Assembly (NCBI RefSeq): GCF_030812475.1 | Contig: NZ_JAUSSR010000016.1 | Span: forward strand, 62,001 to 126,000 | Length of the DNA: 64,000 nucleotides | Origin: Pseudomonas lini | Lineage (GTDB): Bacteria > Pseudomonadota > Gammaproteobacteria > Pseudomonadales > Pseudomonadaceae | Direction of reading: 5' to 3' | In this document: piece by piece, positions 49,665-59,645 of the stretch | How the letters are laid out: each line of letters starts with the position of its first letter | Numbering within the stretch: position 1 is the stretch's first letter | The notes under the pieces: generated by a model | Seen by the model: the letters and a program-made list of their open reading frames with translations, nothing else | What the model was told of the DNA's origin: nothing | Database searches by the model: none | Position numbers and translations under genes: made by a program

Positions 49665-50837
49665 TCAAAGCTTGTCAGCAACCTGCGGCACCTGCGGCAA
49701 CGCCGCGCCTTTGGGCCACAACATCCAGATCTGCCCCTGCTGTTTCATGTCGCCGGCCAGTTGCCCGGCTGCCTCGCCGGTGCCCCAGAACAGATCCGCC
49801 CGCACTTCGCCGGCAATCGCGCCGCCGGTATCCTGTGCAGCCACTGGTCGAACCAAAGCCGAACCGTCCGGTTTGGTGGTTGATAACCACAACAGACTGC
49901 CCAACGGGATCACCTTGCGATCCACCGCCGCGCTGTAGCCGGCGGTCAGCGGTACGTTCAGCGAGCCGCGAGGCCCTTCATTGCTGTCTGGATTTTGGGT
50001 GAAGAACACGTAGCTTGGGTTGCTGCCGAGCAGTTCCGGAATGCGTGTCGGGTTGGCCTTGGCCCAATTGCTGATGGCGCCCATGGTCACGTCTTCTTTC
50101 TTCAGTTCGCCTTGTTCTACGAGCCAACGGCCGATGGGTCGATAGGGATGACCATTCTGGTCCGCGTACGCAATGCGCAACTGCCGGCCACTGTCGAGCT
50201 GGATGCGTCCCGAACCCTGGATTTGCAGGAATTGCAGGTTCATCGGATCGGTCAGCCAGGCTACGACCGGTGCCTTGACCCCTTTGGTCTCGATCGTTGC
50301 CGCATCGTCGTAGGGCTTGAGCACGCGACCTTCGAGCCGGCCGCGCAGGCGCTTACCCTTCAGCTCCGGATAGAGGCTGTCCAGGGAGACGATGATCATG
50401 TCTTCGGGTACGCCGTACACCGGGATATTCGCTACGTCGGTCTGGGTCAGGCTGCCCGGATAGACCGGTTCGTAGTAGCCAGTGATCAAGCCGTTGGGGT
50501 TGTCATTGGCCGCGCGCAGGCCATAGACGTCGAGGTTCTGCTTGAGAAACCCGCGAATCTCGCTGGCGGTTTGTGGCACGCCGGCGGCAGCAGCGCAGGT
50601 CGAGCCCCAGACCGGGTCGGCCTTGAGTCGGGTGCATGCGCTGCGCCACGAACCGAAGCCGGCCACCAGATCGTTGTCGGACACCACGGGAAGCGCTTCC
50701 CAAGTGGCGCTGGAGTAGGTTGCCAGGGCGTGGGTTTTCGGTTTGTCGGGTTCACCACCGGTGCAGCCCGCAAGCACGGCCACCATTGGAAGGGTCCAGG
50801 CCAGGCGGTGACACCAGGCCTTGTTACGGCTGTTCAT
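49665..50837 (-). CDS. mltA: Membrane-bound lytic murein transglycosylase A
   Basis: Outer-membrane lipoprotein that cleaves peptidoglycan glycan strands, forming 1,6-anhydromuropeptides. It has 390 residues. The lipobox is VLAGC (cysteine about residue 25), followed by a linker. LITGYYEPVYPGS and FLQIQGSGRIQL are family motifs, and the catalytic aspartate is in the C-terminal VAAQDTGGAIAGEVRADLFWG, typical of the MltA/3D double-psi barrel. ATG 50837 (MNSRNKAWCHR) places the signal peptide properly; a frame to 50885 is longer but unsupported. Confidence 0.94.
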   Translation of the reverse strand: MNSRNKAWCHRLAWTLPMVAVLAGCTGGEPDKPKTHALATYSSATWEALPVVSDNDLVAGFGSWRSACTRLKADPVWGSTCAAAAGVPQTASEIRGFLKQNLDVYGLRAANDNPNGLITGYYEPVYPGSLTQTDVANIPVYGVPEDMIIVSLDSLYPELKGKRLRGRLEGRVLKPYDDAATIETKGVKAPVVAWLTDPMNLQFLQIQGSGRIQLDSGRQLRIAYADQNGHPYRPIGRWLVEQGELKKEDVTMGAISNWAKANPTRIPELLGSNPSYVFFTQNPDSNEGPRGSLNVPLTAGYSAAVDRKVIPLGSLLWLSTTKPDGSALVRPVAAQDTGGAIAGEVRADLFWGTGEAAGQLAGDMKQQGQIWMLWPKGAALPQVPQVADKL

Positions 50838-50965
50838 GGAGTAATTCCTTTGCCGGTTGCCTGAGTGCTCCCTGCGCTCATGCAACCCGTATTGATAATA
50901 GGGCTATTGGTGTTTGCGGGTGACGCGAGGATACTGGCCGCCGTTTCCAGTGACCTGAAGCCACC

Positions 50966-51415
50966 ATGACTTTTAAAAGACTTTCCATTGTACTGCTGGC
51001 CTGCCTGACCTTGTCCGCTTGTGGCGGCGTGGACCCCAACTCGCCGCTGGGCCAGCGCAAGGCGATCTTCAAGCAAATGCTCAAGACCAGTGAAGACCTT
51101 GGCGGCATGTTGCGGGGCCGTATTCCATTCGACGGCGAGCGATTCGCTGCCGGTGCGGTGAAACTCGATGCGCTGTCCCGTGAGCCGTGGAAACATTTCC
51201 CGCAGGTGCGCGAAGAAGATCACACCAGCGCCAAGGACGATGTCTGGCAGCAGCAGGCACGCTTCCAGGAATTGGCCCGCAGCCTTGAAGCCGCCACCGG
51301 CGACCTGGTGATTGCCAGCAAGGTCCAGCCCTACAAGGCCAGTAACCTGGGGCCGGCCGTACAGAAAGTCGAAGATGCGTGCAGTGCTTGCCATAAAGAA
51401 TTTCGGGATCATTGA
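50966..51415 (+). CDS. c-type cytochrome lipoprotein (cytochrome c'-like)
   Basis: Exported haem protein of 149 residues. The signal peptide has a lipobox (TLSAC, cysteine about residue 19). A four-helix pattern typical of cytochrome c'/c556 follows, with the haem-binding CSACH motif near the C-terminal end (about residues 141-145) in VEDACSACHKEFRD. The axial methionine may be in KQMLKTSEDLGGM. Electron-transfer partner unknown. It is divergent from mltA with about 130 bp between. Confidence 0.88.
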   Translation: MTFKRLSIVLLACLTLSACGGVDPNSPLGQRKAIFKQMLKTSEDLGGMLRGRIPFDGERFAAGAVKLDALSREPWKHFPQVREEDHTSAKDDVWQQQARFQELARSLEAATGDLVIASKVQPYKASNLGPAVQKVEDACSACHKEFRDH

Positions 51416-51472
51416 TCTGATGGTGCTCATGACCGGTCGATCGTTTCGACGCGGGCATGGGCACGGTCGACC

Positions 51473-51573
51473 TGTAGGAGCTGGCTTGCCAGCGAAGGCG
51501 TTTTCATAGGCGCTGCAAGGCTCAAGGCCGCCTTCGCTGCGGTGCGGCGATCCGACAAGCCAGCTCCTACAGG
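51473..51573. repeat. REPIN
   Basis: Arms tgtaggagctggcttgccag and gcggcgatccgacaagccag around a spacer, between the convergent cytochrome and DUF1090 genes. The right arm has the cggatcgccgcaccgcag variant. Confidence 0.87.
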
Positions 51574-51577
51574 GGGC

Positions 51578-51973
51578 TCACTTATCCAGTTCGTCGAGCG
51601 CTTCCTGCAACTCCTTGCGGGACTCGGCGAGTTTGTCTTTGCGCTTGTTAATCTTCTCTGCATCGCCCTTTTTCATCGCCTTGTCGAGGTCGGCCTGGCG
51701 CTGGCTGACCTCGTGCTTGGCGTCGAGCACCTTGTTCTCCCGCTCTTTCTTCAGGGAGGCATCGGTGCAATTGGCGGTGATTTCGCTCAGAGCCGTTTCC
51801 AGGCCAGCCTGTTGATCGGCGTTGCCGCGGGATTTGGCCAGTTCGATCTGGTTGATGATGCCCTGCTTCTTGGCGGCGCATCCGGTCAGGCCCGGAGCTT
51901 CTTCGGCGGCCATCAGCGGAGCGGCCATCACACTGCATAGGGTCAACAGGGCGAGGGGTGAAAGAAGTTTCAT
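51578..51973 (-). CDS. DUF1090 family periplasmic protein
   Basis: Exported protein of 131 residues. The signal peptide ends near LMAAEE. GLTGCAAKKQGIINQIELAK and the two conserved cysteines (in LTGCAAK and ITANCTD) are typical of DUF1090 (YqjC-like). The C-terminal half is a charged coiled-coil (KKERENKVLDAKHEVSQRQA and onward). ATG 51973 is preferred over 51994 because it opens the signal peptide directly. Function unknown. Confidence 0.85.
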   Translation of the reverse strand: MKLLSPLALLTLCSVMAAPLMAAEEAPGLTGCAAKKQGIINQIELAKSRGNADQQAGLETALSEITANCTDASLKKERENKVLDAKHEVSQRQADLDKAMKKGDAEKINKRKDKLAESRKELQEALDELDK

Positions 51974-52070
51974 AAAGGCTCCATGTGAAGGCAATCGGGT
52001 CGATGTGGCGATGGATCGTTTGAGCCCGCCGGCACCATTGGGTTCCGAGGTGGACGGGCATCAACGGCCG

Positions 52071-53750
52071 CTAAAAACCGTCGATCCCTGCCACACGTAA
52101 AATTTCACTCAGGGCCAGGACCTGCGGGTCACGGAAAAATGCGCTCAATTGCGCTGCGCGTCCCGGACCGATATCGGTTTCGGCCTGCCATTGTTCGGTG
52201 TTGCGTTGCGCCAGTTCCTGCCATGAGTCGGCGAGGCGTGCCTGGCCGGTCGGCGGCATGCCCAGGGCCTTGAGCCAGCGGGCGAACGGCCGTTGCCGGG
52301 CGATGCTGAAACTGTTCAGCAGACGCGCACTGCTGCGCTCGCCGAAGCCGTCAATGTTAGCAAGCTCTTGGGCATCGAGGGTTAACCAATCCAGCAGTCC
52401 GTTCAGATGGCCTGTTTCGAGAAGTTTCTCCCAAGTACCGGTACCGACATGGGGCAAATCCAGCCCCTGTTTACCACCCAGCCAGGCCAGGCGTGCAAGA
52501 AACTGGCTTTCGCATCCCGGTGTCGGCTGCCAACAACTGAGCGGATGAAAGTCCGCTGCCCGCGGCACGTTCAATTCAATGCGTTCGGTGCTGCGCAGGA
52601 CGACACCATCGAGCCTGGGAATGGTCAGGCCCGCCAGGCTGATGGCGACCTGATCGCCGGGCCGGATGTCCATCGCTTCCCAGCGTTGCAGGGAGCTCAC
52701 ACTGACTCGCTTGACCTGCCGGTCATCGAGCCTCAGCGGCGTCAATTCCAGCACCGGCGTGATGCGCCCGGTCCGGCCGACCTTGAAGTCGACCCTGCGC
52801 ACCTCGGCCAGCGCCTTTGCAAAGGGGTATTTCCAGGCAACGATCCAGTAAGGGGGGTTGGCCCGCCAGCGTTCGGCGGGTGGGCGTTGGTCCTGGCGCA
52901 GCACGATGCCATCACTGGCAAAGGGCAGGGGTGAGCGATACCAGTGATCGCGCCAGCGTTGCGCATCGGCGAATGCGTTGATCGGCTGAGTGTAGGGCGC
53001 AGTGCTCGCGAACCCCAATTCTTCCAGCGCCGCTATGCGTGCGGGCAGGCTGGCAGGCCCTTGGGGCCAGTCCCAGACAAACAGGCCGACCCCGGCAGCG
53101 TGCTCGGCACTCAGTACCTTGCGGGCCATCAGGCCGGCCACGGTGCCGCGGGCACTGAGGCTGCCGGCCTGTGCTTGGACGTGGTCGGTCACGCGCAAAT
53201 AGAGTTCGCCTTGCACCAGCAGATCCAGCGGCTGTGACAGTTGCTGGGGGATGCCGGCAATCTGGCGCGCCGGGGTGGTCCAGTCCTGGCCGGTGACCCC
53301 GTCGCCGCGACTGATCGCCTGGGCCAGCCGTCCTTTGCGGTAGATCAGTGTCACCGCCACACCGTCGACCTTGGGCTGAATCCAGACATCGCTTCGCCCC
53401 TTCAACCAGGTGTCGACAGCGTGATCTTCATGGAGCTTTCCCAGGCCGGTATGGACGATGGGGTGAGCGACCGGGCCACCGGCCGTGCGCAACGGTTCGG
53501 GGGAGGGCCCGGCGGCGAAGCATTCTCGCCATTTGCCCAGTCGCAAGCGGGATTGATCATAGAGTTCGTCGGCGACCAGCGAGCGGCCTGCGCGATGATA
53601 GCTGTCGTCCCAGAGGTCGATTTGTTTTTGCAGTGCGCTGATTTCGGCCTGGGCGCGAGTGGAGGGCCAGTCGGGGCATTCGGTGGCTTGGGTGGTCAGG
53701 CATGCACAGGTCAGGATGAAGGCAACAAACGGGCGCAGGCAGGGGAGCAT
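52071..53750 (-). CDS. ligB: NAD-dependent DNA ligase LigB
   Basis: Second, non-essential NAD+-dependent DNA ligase, 559 residues. The nucleotidyl lysine is K127 in IQPKVDGVAVTLIY; SRGDGVTGQDWT, GELYLR, SDGIVLR and WKYPF are the ligase motifs in order, followed by OB-fold and helix-hairpin-helix regions (ANIDGFGERSSARLLNSF). As in LigB generally, the C-terminal BRCT domain of LigA is missing. The N-terminus MLPCLRPFVAFILTCACLTT with a following TQATECPDW looks like a secretory signal peptide, an odd feature for a DNA ligase. Confidence 0.92.
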   Translation of the reverse strand: MLPCLRPFVAFILTCACLTTQATECPDWPSTRAQAEISALQKQIDLWDDSYHRAGRSLVADELYDQSRLRLGKWRECFAAGPSPEPLRTAGGPVAHPIVHTGLGKLHEDHAVDTWLKGRSDVWIQPKVDGVAVTLIYRKGRLAQAISRGDGVTGQDWTTPARQIAGIPQQLSQPLDLLVQGELYLRVTDHVQAQAGSLSARGTVAGLMARKVLSAEHAAGVGLFVWDWPQGPASLPARIAALEELGFASTAPYTQPINAFADAQRWRDHWYRSPLPFASDGIVLRQDQRPPAERWRANPPYWIVAWKYPFAKALAEVRRVDFKVGRTGRITPVLELTPLRLDDRQVKRVSVSSLQRWEAMDIRPGDQVAISLAGLTIPRLDGVVLRSTERIELNVPRAADFHPLSCWQPTPGCESQFLARLAWLGGKQGLDLPHVGTGTWEKLLETGHLNGLLDWLTLDAQELANIDGFGERSSARLLNSFSIARQRPFARWLKALGMPPTGQARLADSWQELAQRNTEQWQAETDIGPGRAAQLSAFFRDPQVLALSEILRVAGIDGF

Positions 53751-53858
53751 GTTGAGCGTCCTTGCTCATTGGGGTGTTTTCCAGGCTAGCCGGTTTTAAG
53801 GCTTTTTGATCACAGGTGTTTTTTCAGCGTGTTTCGAGAAAGGATCTGTCTTCAAATA

Positions 53859-53893
53859 AAAAGCCCCGCACGGCGAACCGTGCGGGGCTTTCT
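53859..53893 (-). terminator. Intrinsic terminator of metK
   Basis: Stem AAAGCCCCGCACGG / CCGTGCGGGGCTTT with a 5-nt loop; T-run on the minus strand. It begins 18 bp after the metK stop. Confidence 0.93.
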
Positions 53894-53910
53894 GTACTGC
53901 CAGGAACGTC

Positions 53911-55101
<1,191 letters not shown>

Positions 55102-55119
55102 CTCGATTTTTTCCTGAAT

Positions 55120-56115
55120 TTACCGATGGTGAGTGTCGCCAGTCGGTCGCTGAAAGTGGCGGACCTGAATCTGGAAACCATTACGTAAGCCTACATAGAG
55201 ACTTTCCCCGGGAACGAGTCCCGCGGCGGTGGCCCAACGGGCAAGATCGTCCTGTTCAAACCCCAACCAGAGATCACCGCAGGCCGCCCTGGCCCAACTC
55301 TGGTTGTGGCTACATAACTCGGTTACCAACAGGCTGCCGCCCGGGTGCAGCAGGTCGGCCATGTGCTTGAGCGCATCGGCCGGCGCGGCAAAGTGGTGCA
55401 ATACCATGTTCAGCACAACGCAATCGGCCTTGAGGCTCACGCCGTTCAATGCATCGGCCAGTTGCAGGCTGACGTTTGGCAGGGACTCGCGCTCGCAGAC
55501 CTGGCGCGCCAGGTCGAGCATGGCCGGGCTGTTGTCCAGCGCTGTGACCTGAGTGAAGCGGCGCGCCAGCTCCGGCAGAAAGGCGCCGTCACCAGGGCCG
55601 ACTTCAATGGCCGTGGCGCCCGGGTCGAAACTCAACTTGTCGAGCAATGCCACCACGCTTTCGCGGTATTGCGACAGGCCGGCGATCAAGTCTTGCTGGG
55701 CGCGGAATTTTTCCGCTACCCGTGAGAAAAAGTCCTGGCTGGCCGCGGCTCGTTGTCCATGGACCTGAGCGATGCGCGACTGCACGTCGGCAGGTAAAGT
55801 CAGGTTGTCCACTTCTTCCAGCAGCGCGGCATGCAGCTTGCCCCCCGGCAGGTCGGTGTGGGGCAGGGCGCGACGGTAGAAAATCGCGTTGCCCTCACGG
55901 CGGGTCGCCACCAGGTCGGCCTGGGCCAGGACCTTGAGGTGATGGCTCATGCCCGACTGGCCGATGCCGAAGATCTGCGCCAGTTCCAACACGCCGAACG
56001 AGTCGTTGGCCAGCGCGCGCAATACCGTCAGGCGCAGAGGATCGCCACCAGCCTTGCACAGGGCCGACAGCTCGTCGCAAGGGTCATGTCGAATGGAGCG
56101 CGCGCGTAAGTTCAT
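55120..56115 (-). CDS. ArsR-type regulator fused to a SAM-dependent methyltransferase
   Basis: Two-domain protein of 331 residues. Residues about 10-100 form an ArsR winged helix (ALCKAGGDPLRLTVLRALAN, then GIGQSGMSHHLKVLAQADLV); no cysteine metal-site motif (ELCVCDL) is present. Residues about 140-320 form a class I methyltransferase: motif I AIEVGPGDGAFLPELA, then VTALDNSPAMLDLAR and VVLNMVLHHFAAP. The regulator could sense SAM or SAH through the methyltransferase domain and control metK, with which it is probably co-transcribed. That is inference from the operon; the domain pair and place beside metK are seen and are conserved in pseudomonads. Confidence 0.88.
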   Translation of the reverse strand: MNLRARSIRHDPCDELSALCKAGGDPLRLTVLRALANDSFGVLELAQIFGIGQSGMSHHLKVLAQADLVATRREGNAIFYRRALPHTDLPGGKLHAALLEEVDNLTLPADVQSRIAQVHGQRAAASQDFFSRVAEKFRAQQDLIAGLSQYRESVVALLDKLSFDPGATAIEVGPGDGAFLPELARRFTQVTALDNSPAMLDLARQVCERESLPNVSLQLADALNGVSLKADCVVLNMVLHHFAAPADALKHMADLLHPGGSLLVTELCSHNQSWARAACGDLWLGFEQDDLARWATAAGLVPGESLYVGLRNGFQIQVRHFQRPTGDTHHR

Positions 56116-56157
56116 AGGGCCAGCAGTCTAGTGACGCTCAGAAAGCATCGCAAGGGC

Positions 56158-56179
56158 AATATCAAAAAGTTTTGATATT
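56158..56179. promoter_or_regulatory. Perfect 22-bp palindrome (operator candidate)
   Basis: AATATCAAAA, the centre AG, then TTTTGATATT, without any mismatch between the arms. It is 43 bp before the ArsR-methyltransferase start and about 210 bp before tkt, in the only intergenic region serving both. The size and A/T-rich arms fit a dimeric winged-helix (ArsR) operator. Confidence 0.6.
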
Positions 56180-56388
56180 GCTCGATAGATGGCACTTCTC
56201 AGGGGCGGATTCAGTCAACAGACGAATTGCGGAAAGGTTTCATCAGTCGATTACAGGGTTATCCGTTGGAAAAACCCCTTCAGATGATTATCTGTCATTG
56301 CCCCGAAGCAGGTGGGTGAGGGAAAATGCTCGCCTTTTTTCCGTTTCGTTTTATTCACTCTCGATTCAGAACCCGCAGGAGAACAGCG

Positions 56389-58386
56389 ATGCCCAGCCGT
56401 CGTGAGCGTGCCAACGCCATTCGTGCCCTCAGCATGGATGCCGTGCAAAAAGCCAACAGCGGCCATCCCGGTGCCCCTATGGGTATGGCGGATATCGCCG
56501 AAGTACTTTGGCGTGACTACCTCAAGCACAACCCGAGCAATCCTTCGTTCGCCGACCGTGACCGCTTCGTGCTGTCCAACGGTCACGGCTCGATGTTGAT
56601 CTACTCGCTGCTGCACCTGACCGGCTACGACCTGTCGATCGATGACCTGAAAAACTTCCGCCAGCTGCACAGCCGCACCCCGGGTCACCCGGAATTCGGC
56701 TACACCCCGGGCGTGGAAACCACCACCGGTCCACTGGGCCAGGGTCTGGCCAACGCCGTGGGTTTCGCCCTGGCGGAAAAAGTCCTGGCGGCGCAGTTCA
56801 ACCGTCCAGGCCACAACGTGGTCGATCACCACACCTACGTATTCCTGGGTGATGGCTGCATGATGGAAGGCATTTCCCATGAAGTCGGTTCCCTGGCCGG
56901 TACCTTGGGCCTGGGCAAGCTGATCGCCTTCTATGATGACAACGGCATCTCCATCGACGGCGAAGTCGAAGGCTGGTTCACCGACGACACGCCCAAGCGT
57001 TTCGAAGCCTACAACTGGCAGGTGATCCGCAACGTCGACGGTCACGACCCGGAAGAAATCAAGACCGCGATCGAGACCGCGCGCAAAAGCGAACAGCCGA
57101 CCCTGATCTGCTGCAAGACCACCATCGGTTTCGGTTCGCCGAACAAGCAAGGCAAGGAAGACTGCCACGGCGCCCCACTGGGTGACGCGGAAATTGCCCT
57201 GACCCGCGCTGCGCTGAAGTGGAACCACGGTCCGTTCGAAATCCCGGCCGACATTTATGCCGAGTGGGACGCCAAGGAAGCTGGTCGCGCAGTCGAAGCG
57301 GAATGGGATCAACGTTTCGCGGACTACTCCGCTGCCTTCCCTGAACTGGCCAACGAACTGGTGCGCCGTCTGAGCGGTGAGCTGCCAGCTGACTTCTCCG
57401 AGAAGGCCGATGCCTACATCGCCGAAGTGGCGGCCAAGGGCGAAACCATCGCCAGCCGTAAGGCCAGCCAGAACGCATTGAATGCCTATGGTCCGCTGTT
57501 GCCGGAACTGCTGGGTGGTTCGGCCGACCTGGCCGGTTCCAACCTGACCCTGTGGAAAGGCTGCAAAGGTGTCACGGCTGAAGATGCCAGCGGCAACTAC
57601 ATGTACTACGGCGTTCGCGAGTTCGGCATGAGCGCGATCATGAACGGCGTGACGCTGCATGGTGGCCTGGTGCCTTACGGCGCGACCTTCCTGATGTTTA
57701 TGGAATACGCCCGCAACGCGGTACGCATGGCCTCGCTGATGAAGAAGCGTGTGGTGTTCGTCTACACCCACGACTCCATCGGCCTGGGCGAAGACGGCCC
57801 GACTCACCAGCCGATCGAGCAACTGACCAGCCTGCGCAGCACGCCGAACCTCGACACCTGGCGTCCAGCCGATGCCGTTGAATCGGCAGTGGCCTGGAAG
57901 CTCGCCCTGGAGCGCAACGACGGTCCGTCGGCCTTGATCTTCTCCCGTCAGAACCTGCAGCACCAGACCCGCAACGCGATCCAGATCGAAGAGATCGCGC
58001 GTGGCGGCTACGTGTTGAAGGACTGCGCAGGCGAACCAGAGCTGATCCTGATCGCTACCGGTTCCGAAGTCGGCCTGGCGGTTCAGGCTTACGACAAGCT
58101 GACCGAGCAAGGTCGCAAGGTGCGTGTTGTTTCGATGCCTTGCACCAGCGTGTTCGATGCCCAGGACGCCGGCTACAAGCAAGCGGTGCTGCCGCTGCAG
58201 GTCAGCGCCCGTATCGCCATCGAAGCCGCGCATGCGGACTACTGGTACAAGTACGTGGGCCTGGAAGGTCGCGTGATCGGCATGACCACCTACGGCGAGT
58301 CGGCGCCTGCGCCTGCGTTGTTCGAGGAGTTCGGCTTTAGCCTGGAAAACATCCTGGGTCAGGCTGAAGAGCTGCTGGAAGACTAA
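56389..58386 (+). CDS. tkt: Transketolase
   Basis: Thiamine-diphosphate enzyme of the pentose phosphate pathway, 665 residues. Features: NAIRALSMDAVQKANSGHPG at the N-terminus, the ThDP motif GDGCMMEGISHEV ending near DDNGISIDG, and later THDSIGLGEDGPTHQPIEQL in the pyrimidine domain. AGGAG lies just before ATG 56389; the open frame starts at 56326 but that part resembles an untranslated leader. It leads the tkt-epd-pgk-...-fba region, which is a conserved order in Pseudomonas. Confidence 0.98.
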   Translation: MPSRRERANAIRALSMDAVQKANSGHPGAPMGMADIAEVLWRDYLKHNPSNPSFADRDRFVLSNGHGSMLIYSLLHLTGYDLSIDDLKNFRQLHSRTPGHPEFGYTPGVETTTGPLGQGLANAVGFALAEKVLAAQFNRPGHNVVDHHTYVFLGDGCMMEGISHEVGSLAGTLGLGKLIAFYDDNGISIDGEVEGWFTDDTPKRFEAYNWQVIRNVDGHDPEEIKTAIETARKSEQPTLICCKTTIGFGSPNKQGKEDCHGAPLGDAEIALTRAALKWNHGPFEIPADIYAEWDAKEAGRAVEAEWDQRFADYSAAFPELANELVRRLSGELPADFSEKADAYIAEVAAKGETIASRKASQNALNAYGPLLPELLGGSADLAGSNLTLWKGCKGVTAEDASGNYMYYGVREFGMSAIMNGVTLHGGLVPYGATFLMFMEYARNAVRMASLMKKRVVFVYTHDSIGLGEDGPTHQPIEQLTSLRSTPNLDTWRPADAVESAVAWKLALERNDGPSALIFSRQNLQHQTRNAIQIEEIARGGYVLKDCAGEPELILIATGSEVGLAVQAYDKLTEQGRKVRVVSMPCTSVFDAQDAGYKQAVLPLQVSARIAIEAAHADYWYKYVGLEGRVIGMTTYGESAPAPALFEEFGFSLENILGQAEELLED

Positions 58387-58423
58387 AGCACGACGCGGTG
58401 GCCTCAAGACCACCGCGGTCCCC

Positions 58424-58525
58424 TGTAGGAGCGAGCTTGCTCGCGATGGTCGTTAACGATAACGCTGGCAGTCTGAACAAACGCGTTGTCTGGAAGTCCA
58501 TCGCGAGCAAGCTCGCTCCTACAAG
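58424..58525. repeat. REPIN
   Basis: Inverted arms tgtaggagcgagcttgctcg and complement around a spacer with gttaacgataacgctggc, between tkt and epd. Confidence 0.9.
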
Positions 58526-58576
58526 GGTTGTGTTGCACATGAGAATTTCGTCTGGCTGCGTATTATCGAGAACCCC

Positions 58577-59629
58577 ATGCCTCAATCGCGTCCCTACAAA
58601 GTTGCACTCAACGGCTACGGCCGGATTGGTCGTTGCGTCTTGCGTGCTTTGTTCGAGCGAGGGGCAAAGGCCGGGTTTGAAATTGTCGCAATCAACGATC
58701 TGGCGGACATGGCCAGCATCGAATACCTGACACGCTTCGACTCCACCCACGGGCGTTTTCCCGGCGAAGTGCGGGTTGAAGGCGATTGTCTGCATATCAA
58801 TGGCGACTGCGTGAAGGTCCTGCGCAGGGCCACCCCCGAAGGCATCGATTGGGCGTCGCTGGGCGTCGATCTGGTGCTGGAATGCTCTGGCGCTTACCAC
58901 ACCCGTGAAGATGGCCAGCGTTTCCTCGACGCCGGTGCGCCACGCGTGCTGTTTTCCCAGCCGATGGCCAGCGAGGCGGATGTCGACGCCACCATCGTCT
59001 ATGGCGTGAACCAGGATTGCCTGACCGGTGACGAGTTGCTGGTGTCCAACGCCTCCTGTACCACCAACTGCGGCGTGCCGCTGTTGCGCCTGCTGGATCA
59101 GGCCATTGGTCTGGAGTATGTATCGATCACCACCATCCACTCGGCAATGAACGACCAACCGGTGATCGACGCCTATCATCACGAAGACCTGCGCCGCACC
59201 CGATCGGCGTTCCAGTCGGTGATCCCGGTGTCCACTGGTCTGGCGCGTGGCATCGAACGCCTGTTGCCGGAACTTGCCGGGCGAATTCAGGCCAAAGCCG
59301 TGCGGGTGCCGACGGTTAACGTGTCTTGCCTCGACATTACGATGCAGACCGTGAGCGATACCGACGCCACCGAGGTCAACCGGATTCTGCGCGAGGCCGC
59401 CACCCATGGCCCGCTCAAAGGCCTTCTGGCCTACACCGAGCTTCCTCACGCAAGCTGTGATTTCAATCATGACCCACATTCGGCCATCGTCGATGCCAGT
59501 CAGACTCGAGTTTCCGGCCCACGGCTGGTGAACATCCTGGCCTGGTTCGACAACGAATGGGGTTTTGCCAATCGAATGCTGGATGTTGCAGAACACTATC
59601 TGCAAACAGCTATCTCCAAAAAACAGTAA
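58577..59629 (+). CDS. epd: D-erythrose-4-phosphate dehydrogenase
   Basis: GAPDH-fold enzyme of 350 residues that oxidises erythrose 4-phosphate to 4-phosphoerythronate, the first step of PLP synthesis through PdxB. NAD motif NGYGRIGRC at residues 12-20, catalytic cysteine C161 in SNASCTTNC, and histidine in TTIHSAMNDQPVIDAY, where the N-D-Q is characteristic of Epd. Placement next to pgk and tkt matches the epd-pgk-fba group of gammaproteobacteria. GapB-type glyceraldehyde phosphate activity cannot be excluded. Confidence 0.93.
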   Translation: MPQSRPYKVALNGYGRIGRCVLRALFERGAKAGFEIVAINDLADMASIEYLTRFDSTHGRFPGEVRVEGDCLHINGDCVKVLRRATPEGIDWASLGVDLVLECSGAYHTREDGQRFLDAGAPRVLFSQPMASEADVDATIVYGVNQDCLTGDELLVSNASCTTNCGVPLLRLLDQAIGLEYVSITTIHSAMNDQPVIDAYHHEDLRRTRSAFQSVIPVSTGLARGIERLLPELAGRIQAKAVRVPTVNVSCLDITMQTVSDTDATEVNRILREAATHGPLKGLLAYTELPHASCDFNHDPHSAIVDASQTRVSGPRLVNILAWFDNEWGFANRMLDVAEHYLQTAISKKQ

Positions 59630-59645
59630 CTCAGGAATGCGACCC

